A stretch of 55,901 nt of DNA. Origin: Mansonella perstans (Eukaryota > Nematoda > Chromadorea > Rhabditida > Onchocercidae). The position numbers were made by a program, and so were the translations under genes. Position 1 is the first letter of the stretch. Each line of letters begins with the position of its first letter. The stretch spans positions 1-55,901 of the forward strand of contig JBAMDO010000279.1 of NCBI GenBank assembly GCA_037074765.1. The letters run 5' to 3'. Positions 1 to 12,244 of the stretch are shown piece by piece. The notes beneath the pieces are model-generated. The model was not told where the DNA came from, ran no database searches, and worked only from the letters and a program-made list of their open reading frames with translations.

Positions 1-2492
1 GTACTTATCATTCATATTTTTGATCAATGCAAAAAAACAACTGTTATCAACTGGACATTGATTGAAATTCCATCAGCAACGCTTATTTTGAAAAAAAGAA
101 AAAAAAAACAAAAACTAGCCTGACACAGTGTACCATTTATTACCGTTTGTAATTCCTTCATTGAGAGTGTCATCATCATCATCAACATATTGATTTATAC
201 ACCTTGGTCCCTAAATGAAATAACAAATAAATTTTTAGGAATATTGAAATATGAATTATTTATCAGACCGGGAAAATCTTTGTAAAAAAAGATTTAAGTG
301 GGTATTTATCAAAAAAACGATCAAAAAAACAAATGTAATTATTAGCTTTTAAATTTTGCAAAGAATTAACAAAGTCATTTATTCTTGTTTACAAAGTTTT
401 TTAACTACCTTTTTCCACATATACTTATGTGCTCGGGCATAGAAGTAAGAAAGAACCACGAAGAGTTCATGATCACCAGTTTTTGCTTCGCTTCCTTTAA
501 TCCATCCATCATCATACGGAAAATTTACTACCACTGAACCATCATGTAAATTTGCTGACAATACAAACGGTATTGCTCTAAATTTTTAGAATCAATTCAT
601 TTGTTAGTCAGCGCTATCAGCAAGCTTGACCTTGATTGATTACTGATTGACCCCCCGCTCTTATACGACATTGATGCTTCATACAATTTCATTCCATGTA
701 CCTTGCCCATCGCATAATTGCATTAGTTTCCGGTTGGACGTTATGAATCATTTTTGGATAAAGCCGCTGCGGGAAATCTCGATTTAAATCCACATCAGCA
801 GCATTTGTTCGTCCCTTAAATTTGATTTATTTGATTATGCAGGTGTTATTAAAGGTTGCTTTGGTTTATAAGAATCAATGAATAAGTCTGACCTAAAAAC
901 TTGATAATCATAATAATTTTTTAGCCCAATGTATTTCCAAAACGCTTTCGGTTTTATCAATGCAATTTCAGCAATTGAAAATTAAATTATTTTTCTAATA
1001 TTCTGTACTTGGGGAGAATATTTTTGCTTATGGATAAAACAGAATTTAATTTCTTGAAAATAATGGTATAAAAATTTAATGTAACGGAAAAATAATTTAA
1101 TTTTAGTTGCTGAAATCGCATTGCTAAATTTTCAGCCTTTTTAATAAATGCTGTAAAAAAATAACCTGAAGCCAACCAGAATTTCCAGGGATAGCATTGG
1201 TAAATCCATCCGGATTCATCGTTGGTAAAAGATGAATTCGTGTCCGATCGACAAGCTCCGTTAATACTTCGTTTTTCCCGTAATTTACGACTAGAACATC
1301 TGCTAAGCAAAGTAATAATTCTCTACCCGTTATCTGGAAATTTTTAGCATTTTTCATTCCCCATAAATATGACCATACATTTTAATTACACTTTATGCTA
1401 TTTTAGTATAAAGTGTAATTACTTTTCTCTAAGTAAACATCTTAAAAATACTGCCACCAATATTTTCCCATTGATTTGTTATTATATAAAAATTTTTAAG
1501 ATGCACAAAAAAAACAACAAAATATTTACCTCATTACCATGAATATTAGCAACATATTTAAATTCCGGTATTCCCGGCATATGTTTCGCTGGATATTTCC
1601 CAATAGCTATTACTGTTAATGGTCTACCTCGCAATGATTTGCCAATCACATACAAATAAGTTATATGGGGATATTTTTGATTTAAACTCTGCAAACAATT
1701 TTCGTTTAAATCAATAAACATTTATAAATGATATAGAACAAAATAGACGTATGTCTGGAAACTAAAGAGTATATTACTAATAATTAGTACTGTTACATCA
1801 CATCAGTTCTACAAAGCAAATTTGTCACTAACCTGCCACGTAAGATAAATATTGGAGCATATCATACGTCAAAATAATGTAAAAAAAAGTGAAACTGTCA
1901 AAAATAAACTGTCAAATGTCATCTAATCTGAAGAAAGTATGAGTAAAATAAGAATTTGCGAAGAAAAAAACAAACAGTTAATTCCTTTAAAATTTCTTCA
2001 TTACTATGTACTTTAATTTTCATTGTTTCATTGAATGCGCCAATCTTTTTCATTAACGCCGTGTAATTCTCGATCGCATTATCGCTCTCCAATTGTTTAA
2101 TAATTTTCTATAAAAGTTGATAAATTTTTATTTCTTCATCTTCTTACAGTCATTCAAACATTTCAATCTTTACATTTTTTCATAAAAAAAAACTTAAGAA
2201 CTAAATTTCCGGAAAGTTTAAAAATTTAAAAATTTTTTTGACAGAAAATAAGATTCATTTTCACAAAAGTAAATTTTAGCAAAATTATAGAAATTTAATT
2301 TTCAAAAAAAAAATTACATACTGAAGCAAAACATGTAACTGAAAAGCTTTCCAGTTACATGGTTTGTTAATTCAGAAAAACTCAAAAGTTAAATGGGTGA
2401 TAAAAAATAAACTTATAACATACATTGGTATCAAGTTCACATGTTGCAAAATGAATCGTAATTGAGAAAATATACATTATTTGAATGAACAT
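1..2492 (-). CDS. M14 (CPE/CPN/CPD-type) metallocarboxypeptidase, 3' part off the left edge
   Basis: Secreted zinc carboxypeptidase that would trim C-terminal (usually basic) residues from peptides in the secretory route or outside the cell. Exons on the minus strand, all joining in phase: 2492-2424, 2107-1976, 1688-1530, 1333-1166, 814-702, 577-409 and 210 to about 116. The first exon encodes a hydrophobic signal peptide (MFIQIMYIFSITIHFATC). Family motifs are in order: HGNE (H117, E120, zinc ligands), NPDGF (160-164), DLNRDFP (N187-R188, substrate carboxylate binding) and SANLHDG (H225, third zinc ligand), then GITNGNKWY. The catalytic Glu and the C-terminal transthyretin-like domain would lie beyond base 1. 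The end of the last exon is uncertain: either a GT donor after base 116 or a GC donor after base 120. Family assignment is secure; I cannot say which paralogue, or whether the protein is single- or multi-domain. Confidence 0.9.
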
Positions 2493-2520
2493 GGTAGTGT
2501 TTTCACATCTGCAATAGTAA
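2493..2520 (-). promoter_or_regulatory. Candidate trans-splice acceptor and 16-nt leader with a start-stop uORF
   Basis: On the minus strand the sequence reads ttactattgcag, then a 16-base leader beginning ATGTGA, then the carboxypeptidase ATG at 2492. The acceptor-like site so close to the start, with no coding exon upstream, fits spliced-leader addition. If so, the mature 5' leader would contain a minimal ATG-TGA upstream ORF right behind the leader. The trans-splicing is inferred; the bases are directly visible. Confidence 0.45.
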
Positions 2521-5500
2521 TTAATTGTAAAATTTTTTTTTGACTGCAACATTTCCGTTATGCTTCCGTAACAAAGTTTCTTTTACTTTTACTTTAAGAA
2601 TAATAACTTTAGTATTTAAATATTCGAAAACTGGAAAACTTTGAGAATTTACTTACATAAACATCAAGTATTGCTAAAAATAATATTTAATTTCCTTTTC
2701 TTTAATGTAATTTTGGAATAAATAAAAATAAATATTTTTAATAATTTAGTAATTTATGTTTGCTGCTTTCTTTGGAAATATCTGTAGAATTCCATATTCA
2801 ATCCTATAGGTTTATTTATATCATCTCATCTAACTTTCTTACTTATTACAATTAATTAACAAAAACTAATTAATAGTGGTATAAGAACAAGTATGAGATA
2901 CTGGAATTTTTTGCTCGAAATAAAAATTGTTTCCGCCAATATCGGTTCATCATAACTAATTAACAGAATTGCTATCATATTAGCTAGAATATATGCATTA
3001 ACGATTTCATCCATATTTGAAATTTGCGATTGGAAATGATTTAAATGATTATTTAGGAATAATTACTATTTAAAAAATCTTCACCATAAATATTCCGGAT
3101 AAGATAAATCAATTTAAAAAATTAAAAAAATTTTAACAATTTAGAGACAAAATTTAATAAACACAAAAAGAACTTAACATTTTTAATAGAACGAAAATTT
3201 CAAATAAATCATAACTTTTTTATGAGTTTGTTCGATTTGTCGTAAATTTATATTTTTTGCAATAAAGTAAAAAGTAATAAAATTAATTGTTAGCAAACAG
3301 TCGGTTGTTTAATTTTTTCGCCAAATATTTATTTATTTTGAACACTTGTGATGAGGTTGTGAGCTATGCTAGCGGTGGTTTATGTCATCAGTAGGGTCTC
3401 CCATGCCAGATAGATCTCTATCAAAAGGTCAGAAAAAGTGTGTCCACAGGCAAGATGGGCTCGTTAGCCCTGTGCAATCATTCTAGGAGAAGGAATTCAA
3501 ACTAGGGCAGACACAACTCGTTTAGTCCTGCAGGACTATCCATCTAGGAAAAGGATACTCTATCCAAAACCTACAGATGATCTCGCTGTGACCGTGCAAG
3601 TTTGTTAGGCCTCGGCCTAACAAAAATATGAACCTCTGCGTAAAGAGTGGAGCAACTCTGCTCGAAAATACAAAAATCCACTGCACTAGCTCAAGAATTC
3701 GTCTGCGCTTAAAAAAAAAGCCCTTTAGCGATGAACGACGGGCATGTAATAAAAAATTTAACCATATTTTCTCTCTTGATTTCCAAGAAATACATTGTTT
3801 CATGAACATTATCAGCTAAGTATTGCAAGTTAATCATATGGTAGATTTCCTTTTTTTTTGAAATGGTGATTTAATTTATCGGTTTTATGGTTCATGCAAT
3901 TTCTCATGAAAGTTTAGCAAATTTGCCTATTTTATTAATCCACCAATTTTTAAAGATAATGAAAAATTACTGAAAATTTTTTAACATCTTTAATCTGATA
4001 TTGTCCCTATTTATGCTAAACTTAATTTTTGTGACAGCAACCGAAAATAACATGCTAATCAAAAAAAAAAGAAAATTAAAAAAACCAGCCTAATTAGAAA
4101 TGATCAGAATGGGATTAAAATATTAACAATCAAGAAATCAGTGAAAGGCAAAACAGAACGGAATAAACTTGTTTTTAAGAAATGCGAAAAAATGCTTTTT
4201 CCGGATATTCTAATCAAAATTGAATAACTGGTAGCGTAAAAAGAAATATTTGCTAAAATGAGAAAGTAACGAAATAATTATCGAGAAGTTGCGAAAAAAG
4301 TTTGGCCAACATTTGCAGGTTTAATTACTCAAGTAAGATACTTTAAAATTATCATAATAGCAAAATACTGATTATAAAGATATATTTGAAATGTGAGCAT
4401 TTTTCAATGAAAAATTTTTAATTCTAAAAACTGCAAAAATGAAAAGAATTGAACTTCAGTGAAATTTTTTAATGAAATTAATAACTACGAAAATATATGC
4501 AGTCTGGCAAATAAATTAGCCAAGGTTGGTTTTTGACCATGAGGTTGAATTGTGCAGTAATCCGGATGCAATCGATAGAACAATTCAGAATTAATCGAAT
4601 TACACAATGTTTCGGAGTGTAATCATCGTATGAACATACAATTAATCCAACTATCCAATATTTCGGAATGCAATCGCTGAGCATGTAATTATTTAATCGT
4701 AAGCTCTTCTAAGGCTACAAAAGAATTGCGCAGGTCGAAAAAGCGCCAAAGGAATGAAATGAGCTTAACTGCCAATTTAAACTGTCGAACGCATAGAAGC
4801 AAAGTCAAGTTAAGTAAGGTAAACTTTTTTACCGCAAACAAATTCATGCGAAAAATTGTTCAACCAAAATTTGAAAAGTTAGTTCAAATTGAAATTTAAA
4901 TAAAATCTTAATGTGATGATTTTTAATGAAAATAGAAATAGCCAAGCATGTTAAAAAAAATAAATGATTATTTCCTTAAAAATAATTGCATTTCACTAAA
5001 TTATTATTATTATCAATAAACTGAACAAATAAAAGAATTAGAGACAAAACTGTGATTTCGTTCAGTTCAATTCATTGAGCCATGGCTTTTTTGTAATAAT
5101 AATAAAGTAAGAGCAGTGGGTGAAAATAAAATAATGGAAGGAATGAAACTATCCTTTAACTTTCTGGGTCAGCTGTTCCATCTCTATTTTATCCATCATC
5201 CTGTAAGTCCCAAGTTTCAAATTACCAAAGTGCCAATATGCCAAACAGACAAACAAACGTTCTGCGCCATTTTCCGTTTAAAAACTTTTTAAGACGATGG
5301 CAAAATGATAGATGTATATGAAAGTACTTTTTGCTAACAATAATTCAATTTACATCATCCTTTGAAGCAACCGTCATTATTCTACGTTTATGAATTCAAT
5401 GATATCTATCCGATCGATTCAAGTTTTCAGTCTTCATCCATTTTCACTGATTACTTCTATTACTTTAGTTTCGCTTACTTTTACTTAATCTTTATTATTA

Positions 5501-8500
5501 ATTTTCGCCTTTTGCATTTCCCAATCTTTCCAATGAAACGATATGATTTATCCTTAATTAAATCTTTTTTTTAAAATTCTTTCAATACATTTAGAGCAAA
5601 AGTTTATAGGAATTTAAAAAATAACGATTTGTGAATAGTTTTCTGTTATTGAAAAGCATTTCTGCTTGGAAAACATTAAAATTTCACCTTTGAACTTTGG
5701 ACTAAAGAATTTCCCATAGAATATTTACCACTTTTTTCAAATCCAAATTAAAGTTTGTGCAAGCTTAAAAACAAGGTACTGATGATGATAATGATTGATG
5801 GTGATGGTATTGATAATGATGATGAATTAAGGAATGCTCACTATTATAGAATTTAAGCTGCTCTTATTGAATTAAAAAAACTAAAAGTATTTTTTCATTT
5901 TTATTTTGAAACTTACCAAATTTTCAAATGATTCCAAGAAAAATTCTCAAAAAAAATTGGAGATAATTTAAATGGAACAAAATTCTTGTCAAATATAATG
6001 TGGTTCTAACGATATGAAATTGAAATTACAGAAAAAAATTGTTTTGAAATTAGAATAAATTTGACTTTCTTTCCAAGAAAAAATGTTGAATTAGAGCAAT
6101 TTAAAATACAGGCACAAAAGAATAAATGATCAATCGAAAAAGGTGTTAATAATTAATTTACACCTAGTAGTTGATATTCTTCTTCCCAAAAGCGATTTAT
6201 CTTTGCAAGCGCCTATTAAACGTGACTTTTCATTCCACTCCATTTAATGAATAATTAACAACAATGAAATAGAACTTTTAAAAATACAAAGTTTCCAAAT
6301 ATTTTTTGAAATTAGTTAACCACGAGAAATTTTAATTTCACCTATACAAATCTGTAATAAAAGTTGGTGACCCTTTTTTTCTCGAGGTGATTTATCACTT
6401 TTAATTGGTTCTGTTAATTAGTTCTGCATCATTATTCCATTCCAATTGGCCTAATAAGTCAAGCAAACTTAATGGAAGATGAAATAGTGGTTGGATTGGT
6501 CATGAAAAACCAAACGATAATTTATCCTGCATCAAATGATATTTCGCTGATTTAGTTTGAAAGGACTAAAATTAGTAAAAACAGAAAATATCAGCAAATA
6601 TTCAAAAAATAGGTGAAGCAACCTGAAATACATTTACATTGCCAATATCAACAATTTAGATAATTTAACAAACATCTTTCAAGCAAAGTTTTGATATTTA
6701 TTTAATATCTGTTATCTAATTAATTCTAATTAGTAGCTCAAAATAAGTGATAGAAAACAAATCGTAGTTCTAACTTGAAATTTTTAATTATTTAACTATA
6801 AATTACATTAAGAAAATTTGCATTAAAGTTAACAAAGCAGCACTATTGAATTAGTTTTTATATTTGTTTATTTAAATTTATAAATTTAAAAAAAAATTAT
6901 TGCAAACAAAAAGCAACACAACTAAATGCATCTGTCATTATTTATTTAACACATTTCAAATATATTTCAAAAAAAAAAAAAGAAAAAATAATATAAATTT
7001 ACGGACGTTGAAGTTGACATTCTTCTTGTCATTGGATGTAATAGATAAAATTCCCAGTTGTCCCAAAGAAATTTTCTGGATTACGAAAGATATTAATTAA
7101 GTTTTGAAATTAATGCGATATGCGATTTATTTTTCTTATCTAACTATAAGCGACATCAACTAGCATTCCGTTCCTGTTCTTGTTAATCATTTGAAGCAAT
7201 AAATTCAAACTTCCAATCTTCATAATTTATTACGGATTTCTAAAATGGGGAAAAATGAAGATGGTAAAGGAAAAAACAAAATGAGAGAAGCGATTAGTTA
7301 CTGGAATAATTCCAGGCTCATTTAATTACCAAATAGGTTCATTTAATTTTTAAAAATGTTAAAATTGCAATAAACATAAATTAGGTTGGAAATTTTTGCT
7401 TGGCATTTTAATTACTGTTCACAGACAATTGAAAAAAAAAGTAAATAAACAAAAAAATTTTAATGAAATGATTTGTTGTTTGATGACAATTCGAAACAAT
7501 TCATTGGAAAAATCTGATAGCAATCAACCATAGATATAAAATTTATTTTAAGCATTTCACTTAACTTTTTTGAAATTTTTAAAATTATACGATACTTTTT
7601 TAATTTTTACTTTTTTCCAGCTATAATACAAAAAATATCAGTTGTATCAGCGTTTAAATATTTTTCCAGCAACTATAAACTATTCAAACCATTTTTTTCA
7701 ATCATCGGCTTTTTGTTCAATAAATTCTTCAAACAAAATTTTTTAAATGTTTGCACATTGTAAAAGTGTAGCAGCTAATTGCAGAAATTATTGCAAATGT
7801 CTTCAGGCATAATTCAAAAAACTTTTTTTTTTAAAATACGTAAACAAATGACAATTCCTTGCCTTGATTTTATTCCAGAGGGTGAAATTTTCCTAAGTGC
7901 AGAATTATTATGGTATCATACATTAGAAGTCAATCAACCAATAATCATAGTTAATTAGTTCCTTCCGCAATATTATATCCTCATATCAAATGCATTCTGA
8001 GAAATTTCATAGTTTCTCGATAACGAAAAATAAAAAAACAGCACGTTTCAAGGAATGTGGGAAAAAAGAACATATTTAATGATATTCTCATTATCATGAA
8101 CAGCCCCATATATATGATTATTCATTACTAGCACATTTTAGCTTTCAATATCTATAACAAGCTTATCTCCACAATTATTTATTACTTACCATTTTGCTTT
8201 CATCGACCATCGAATAATCTAATGCTTGTTAGAATGTTGAGTGATAGTTAATAATGGTCGCGATAAGCATAATTTCTTAACACTGAATACGTTTGAAGAC
8301 GATAAATGAATCTTCTGTTGACGATTTAATAATGTAGTTTATTTTTTGGCAATGCTTCTTTCAATGAAAGTTTTTTGGCGATTCATAAAACAATGTCCTT
8401 TTAAAGCAAAGTCCCTTTAAAAGCGCTACTGTTCAATTAGTTGTCAAATTTTTTTTTCTCTTGTAAATAATAAATCCTTAAAAAGATCTTAACAAATTCA

Positions 8501-9179
8501 AAGCATTACACAAATAACAAAAATTAATAATGTCAGGAAAAACAGACAATTAATATTTTTGTTTTTTCTGCAAAGAAACGATGAAATTCGAATAATTTAA
8601 TTTCTTATAAAAAAAACTTAATTATAACATTAAATTTTTTGCCGGTCAATTTCATTTTTGTTTTTTTACTTTTTACATCTCAGTGTAATCATTTGTGTTC
8701 GTATGGTATGCATTATTTCAATGGATTTATTTGTTGAATCAATTTGAAATTGTCTTCTGTCTCGGCAGGAAGCTTTCATTAATTTATCTAACAAACACCT
8801 AAAAAGCTCAGCTCTGTTTTTTTTACTCCACTTTATTAACAGAAATATAATTGATTATTTTACAACCAAAAATTATTTTTTTCCGAATTATTAATTGAAT
8901 TAGAAATTTTACAAAAAATTATGAAAATAGCAGTGAAGCCACAGTATCGGATCATCACAAAGTGCAACTGCAGTAAATTTATATGGGTTTCTTCAGATGA
9001 GGCGTTTTTTTGATTCTCTTCAATTTTTAGCCTTAATTCAGGAGTTGGAGTGTTGTTTCAACGCTATTTATGTACGCTTCTAAAGTAATAATTGCTTCTT
9101 TACCCCATTAATCAAATTCAAAAAGCATTGTACGTCGTTATCCACTTCTGCATGCTTGTCTTTTTCTTTTCTCTGGAGC
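2521..9179. other. Long AT-rich gene-poor region
   Basis: No reading frame here combines good splice sites, family similarity and phase. The region is A/T homopolymers and degenerate AT sequence. A GAT-rich simple repeat lies at about 5779-5829, and a GC-richer block at 3340-3770 is listed separately. Distal regulatory sequence for the flanking genes is possible but nothing specific can be recognised. Confidence 0.6.
3340..3770. repeat. GC-richer block, possible remnant of an interspersed element
   Basis: About 430 bases that are clearly richer in G+C than the surrounding AT-rich DNA, with sharp edges and overlapping short frames on both strands but no domain I recognise. It contains a short palindrome, ttaggcctcggcctaa, near 3605-3621. 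Composition and isolation in a gene-poor stretch suggest an old transposable-element fragment, but no terminal repeats, target-site duplication or reverse-transcriptase motif is visible. Confidence 0.3.
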
Positions 9180-9632
9180 CTAGATTCGCATGATACGTTC
9201 TAACCTTTCTTTGTTGACGTTTTCGATGACTCCAGTTTCAGGACGTCTCGTCGATGGTCCTTTCTTTCTCATCATATTAATGATTTTTTTTTTTTTATTT
9301 TCAACTTGTCATTACCTCCATTAATATACGCTATAAATGATACTTGGCCAAGAGCAACAGAGTAGCAAAAGTGTATGTTTATGACATTTTATTATATTAT
9401 AGCCCTTCCCCTATGATTACAAAATTATCTATCTGCTACAACATGAAATTGTCGTCGGACGAACAACAAAGCATAAAATGAATTACTTTCATCAACCGAA
9501 TAATTTCATTGTAACATTAAACACCATCATGTTCGGCGTGTAAACCAGTCAACTTTCCTCATTATTTCTTTCCATTTAACAGATGCGAAAAATTATAAAT
9601 GGCATCACTACAAGTAGAATGCAAACTTTTCT

Positions 9633-11762
9633 TCAATTTCTCGTAACTTCACAGTTTTCAACTTTTTCGGCTGGAAGTTTTTTTCATATTGAAAAGAAAA
9701 AATTCTGATTTGTTAAAAATGATTGCTGATAAAATCTTTGCAAAGCAAAAAATAACTGGATATATGAAACCTAGTTTCATTGTTATAATTTACATAAGCT
9801 CCTTTTTATTTATCTGCCTTAATATATTTTTGTCACTTGCCTATGAAATACGGAAAATGGAATGTTCTAAGAACAAAAAAATAAAACGATTAGACGGAAT
9901 CACTTGAATGCATTTACAATGAGTTTTACTAATGTCTGTTTTATCAATTAATTCCGTTGTCAAAGTATAAGAACCACAATTTTTATCTCTTAAATCATCG
10001 ACAATTTCTTCAATATCTTCTTCATTGTTGAACAAAATGCCTGCAGTTTGTTCGGTTTGAAAAATGCCATAACTTTATAGTTCAAGTGTAATAGCGTCAT
10101 AATCGGTTGATGAAAAGGCAAATTTTGTTGTTTGATGAAGCGATAACTTTTCTTATAACGCAAGGTTACCGTTATTACTAAAGCCATTATTATAGATTTC
10201 AAGAGGATTTCAAATATGATGAAATTAATAGTATATATTACATTGTTCATCTATCGCGTCAGAGAGTTCATGACACTAGTACTGTTACCCACGCCAACAC
10301 CGGGAGCAGTATCTGGTAGAGCAGTTGTAGTAAGGGGACTACCAATCAGGAGCACCGTCTAAATTAATGATTCTTTCTTTGAAGGTTTTCAAATTCATTA
10401 ATCGACTTTTTCAATTAGATAATAAATAAATTTGATTATTTTGTGTTTGATGGTATAATTATCATCATCTTGCAGCAGTGTCGACAAATAATGGCACTAA
10501 TACTTCGAGCTTCGCTTCAAAAGAAACTTTATTAGCTTGATAATGCGACACAAAAAGTCAACGTAAAATATTAATTAATTGTTCTCACTAATAGTTATTA
10601 AAGTTTAGGAAAAAAGAGTTATTCATTATTCACGTTATTCACATTATTCCTCATCTGATTTAATTATTGCCCAAAACATTTAAAGTGACAGTGGTAAATT
10701 GGAAATTAAAATGATTTCTCAGTGCTTCGAGCTTCGCTTCCAATTGAAAGTGCCATTATTTGCCGACACTGCTGCAAGATGATGATAATTATATCATCAA
10801 ACACAAATCAATTTTTTATCTAACTGAATGAAGTCGATTTTTGAAAAGCTTACCTTCAAAGAAAGAATCATTAATTTAGATGGTACTACCGCTACTTTAT
10901 CCCCATTCCCAATACTCCTGCATATACTCTTGCTGCTCCTCCTGCTGCTCCCGGTGTTGGCGGAGTGCGGAACAGTATTGTTGCTACGAGGTCGCTGGCG
11001 TTATAGATGAAGAATCTGCTTCATCAATGAGAAATGTCACGTCCAATTCATCATCGATAACAAGCCTATTACGACCTGGATCATCACTTAATCGTGCGTT
11101 GCGAAAATCAGGCAATGAAGAATGGTGCTTTTTTTTTATTTTTAATATTTTGTCAACATTTTATGAATTAAAATGAACAGAAAGTGTAATACCGATTTTA
11201 TATAGACATATAAGATTATTTAATTAATCGTGCTTATTGCTCTTCAATTTTTCAAATAAGTAATCATAAGTAATTAAGGTATCATTTATGATTGAATAAT
11301 TGATAATTCATGAATTTGATAACCGTTAAAAACTCTCTCGCTCACTTATTTTAAATAGATTAAAAATAAATTTGCATAAATAATGCTGCTTTATGATAAT
11401 ATTGCCAACATTATTGCAAAAGCAGCATAATGAAGAAGGATGACGAAATATGAAGAATTTTTTTTATTGTGATATATCATTAACTTTGCGAAGTTATAAA
11501 TTAGCAAATAAAATTCTTTGCATCCTTTTGTTTGTCAAACCGGCGCAGTGATGGATTAGGTGGAGTGACCAAGTAAGACTATATGTTTAACAAACTGCCT
11601 ATTTTAATGTCGCATATTGCCTGTTGCAGATGCCACACATTGGAAAAGAATAATTAGAAAATACTGTTGCCCAAACTTTTCCGGTTTCTAGTGCTACCAA
11701 TCCCTATCGGTATCATTTAGTTCTTCCAACCTCCTCCTCACTTCTTCCGAACTGGTGTACAT
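9633..11762 (-). CDS. Tentative small acidic protein of about 116 aa, unknown function
   Basis: I do not recognise a family. A phase-consistent model is exons 11762-11742, 11578-11541, 11086-10988, 10072-9918 and 9670-9633. It gives a short hydrophilic protein starting MYTSSEESYLVTPPNPSLRR. A strongly acidic middle follows (VIDDELDVTFLIDEADSSS), then NNEEDIEEIVDDLRDKNCG, and the end is VENCEVTRN. There are no membrane segments and no known motif. The frames in the 11.0-11.1 kb and 9.9-10.07 kb segments look coding, but several sites are weak: the first donor is gtgagg, and the acceptors before 11086 and 10072 are poor. The first exon could instead run to 11698 with donor gtagca, which does not join in frame to the next piece. 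Intron 3 contains the large inverted duplication. It may be a real nematode-specific gene or a decaying one. Confidence 0.35.
10265..10990. repeat. Inverted duplication, two ~250-nt arms with ~200-nt spacer
   Basis: The left arm (about 10265-10519) and right arm (about 10721-10990) are reverse complements. The best-kept core is about 54 bases on each side: 10442-10496 against 10744-10804, differing at only a few positions and including tcatcatcttgcagcagtgtcg. A second highly similar block reads ctaaattaatgattctttctttgaagg in the left arm (10359 on). The outer parts share ccaacaccgggagcag, then diverge by a roughly 16-base indel. The arms lie in an intron of the tentative minus-strand gene. 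Transcription through both would give a long imperfect hairpin. Confidence 0.75.
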
Positions 11763-12244
11763 TCCCAAAAATATCAAATTTGTTACATATCCTCAGACAA
11801 TTTTTTGAAATAAATTCTTCATAATTTTCCTTATAAACATTCAATTATTGTTTAAGTTTTAGCTATAAAAAGATATGTACAAAATAAATCATTAATTAAG
11901 TAATTAAGTATGAAATCGAAATATTCATAAACTGCCAATTATCATTCATTTAAAAAACAAAAGTCAGTGCAGTGCGAACTATCATAGTGTGCTGCAATGT
12001 TAATTTTAAAAAGATTTCAACAAAATAATTTAAAAACCAAATTAAGTGGTTCACTACGATTTGGCATTTTAATGAAAATTAATAATTAATCGTATTCTCA
12101 TGTTTTGATTAACATTTCTTTATCAAGTTATGAGGATCCAGTAATACAATTAAGAAATTAATTCATTTACAAATTATTAGTGAAATCTTAGAGCATTTGT
12201 AATTAATCTAAACAATGAATTTGATGGTTTGATGTGATAGCTTC
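11763..12244. other. Spacer between two minus-strand genes
   Basis: About 480 AT-rich bases separating the stop codon of the F-box/LRR gene from the putative start of the tentative acidic-protein gene. It would hold the 3' UTR of the former and the promoter or trans-splice region of the latter. No clear motif was seen. Confidence 0.5.

Noticed and set aside
5362..5574. 70-codon plus-strand frame rich in Phe and Tyr
   Set aside because: Composition follows AT bias, no splice signals or similarity to a known family.
9180..9275. Minus-strand frame MMRKKGPSTRRPETGVIENV ending in a stop
   Set aside because: It looks coding but has no convincing acceptor and no phase-matching upstream exon. Not enough to call a gene or to attach to the small acidic-protein model.
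9689..9907. Plus-strand 72-codon frame with a hydrophobic segment
   Set aside because: AT-rich frame opposite better-supported minus-strand exon candidates; no homology or splice context.
10828..11176. Plus-strand frames with a leucine-rich (signal-like) or cysteine-rich translation
   Set aside because: They lie in and beside the right arm of the inverted duplication, shift frame relative to the left arm, and the outer part is better explained as antisense to an acidic minus-strand exon.
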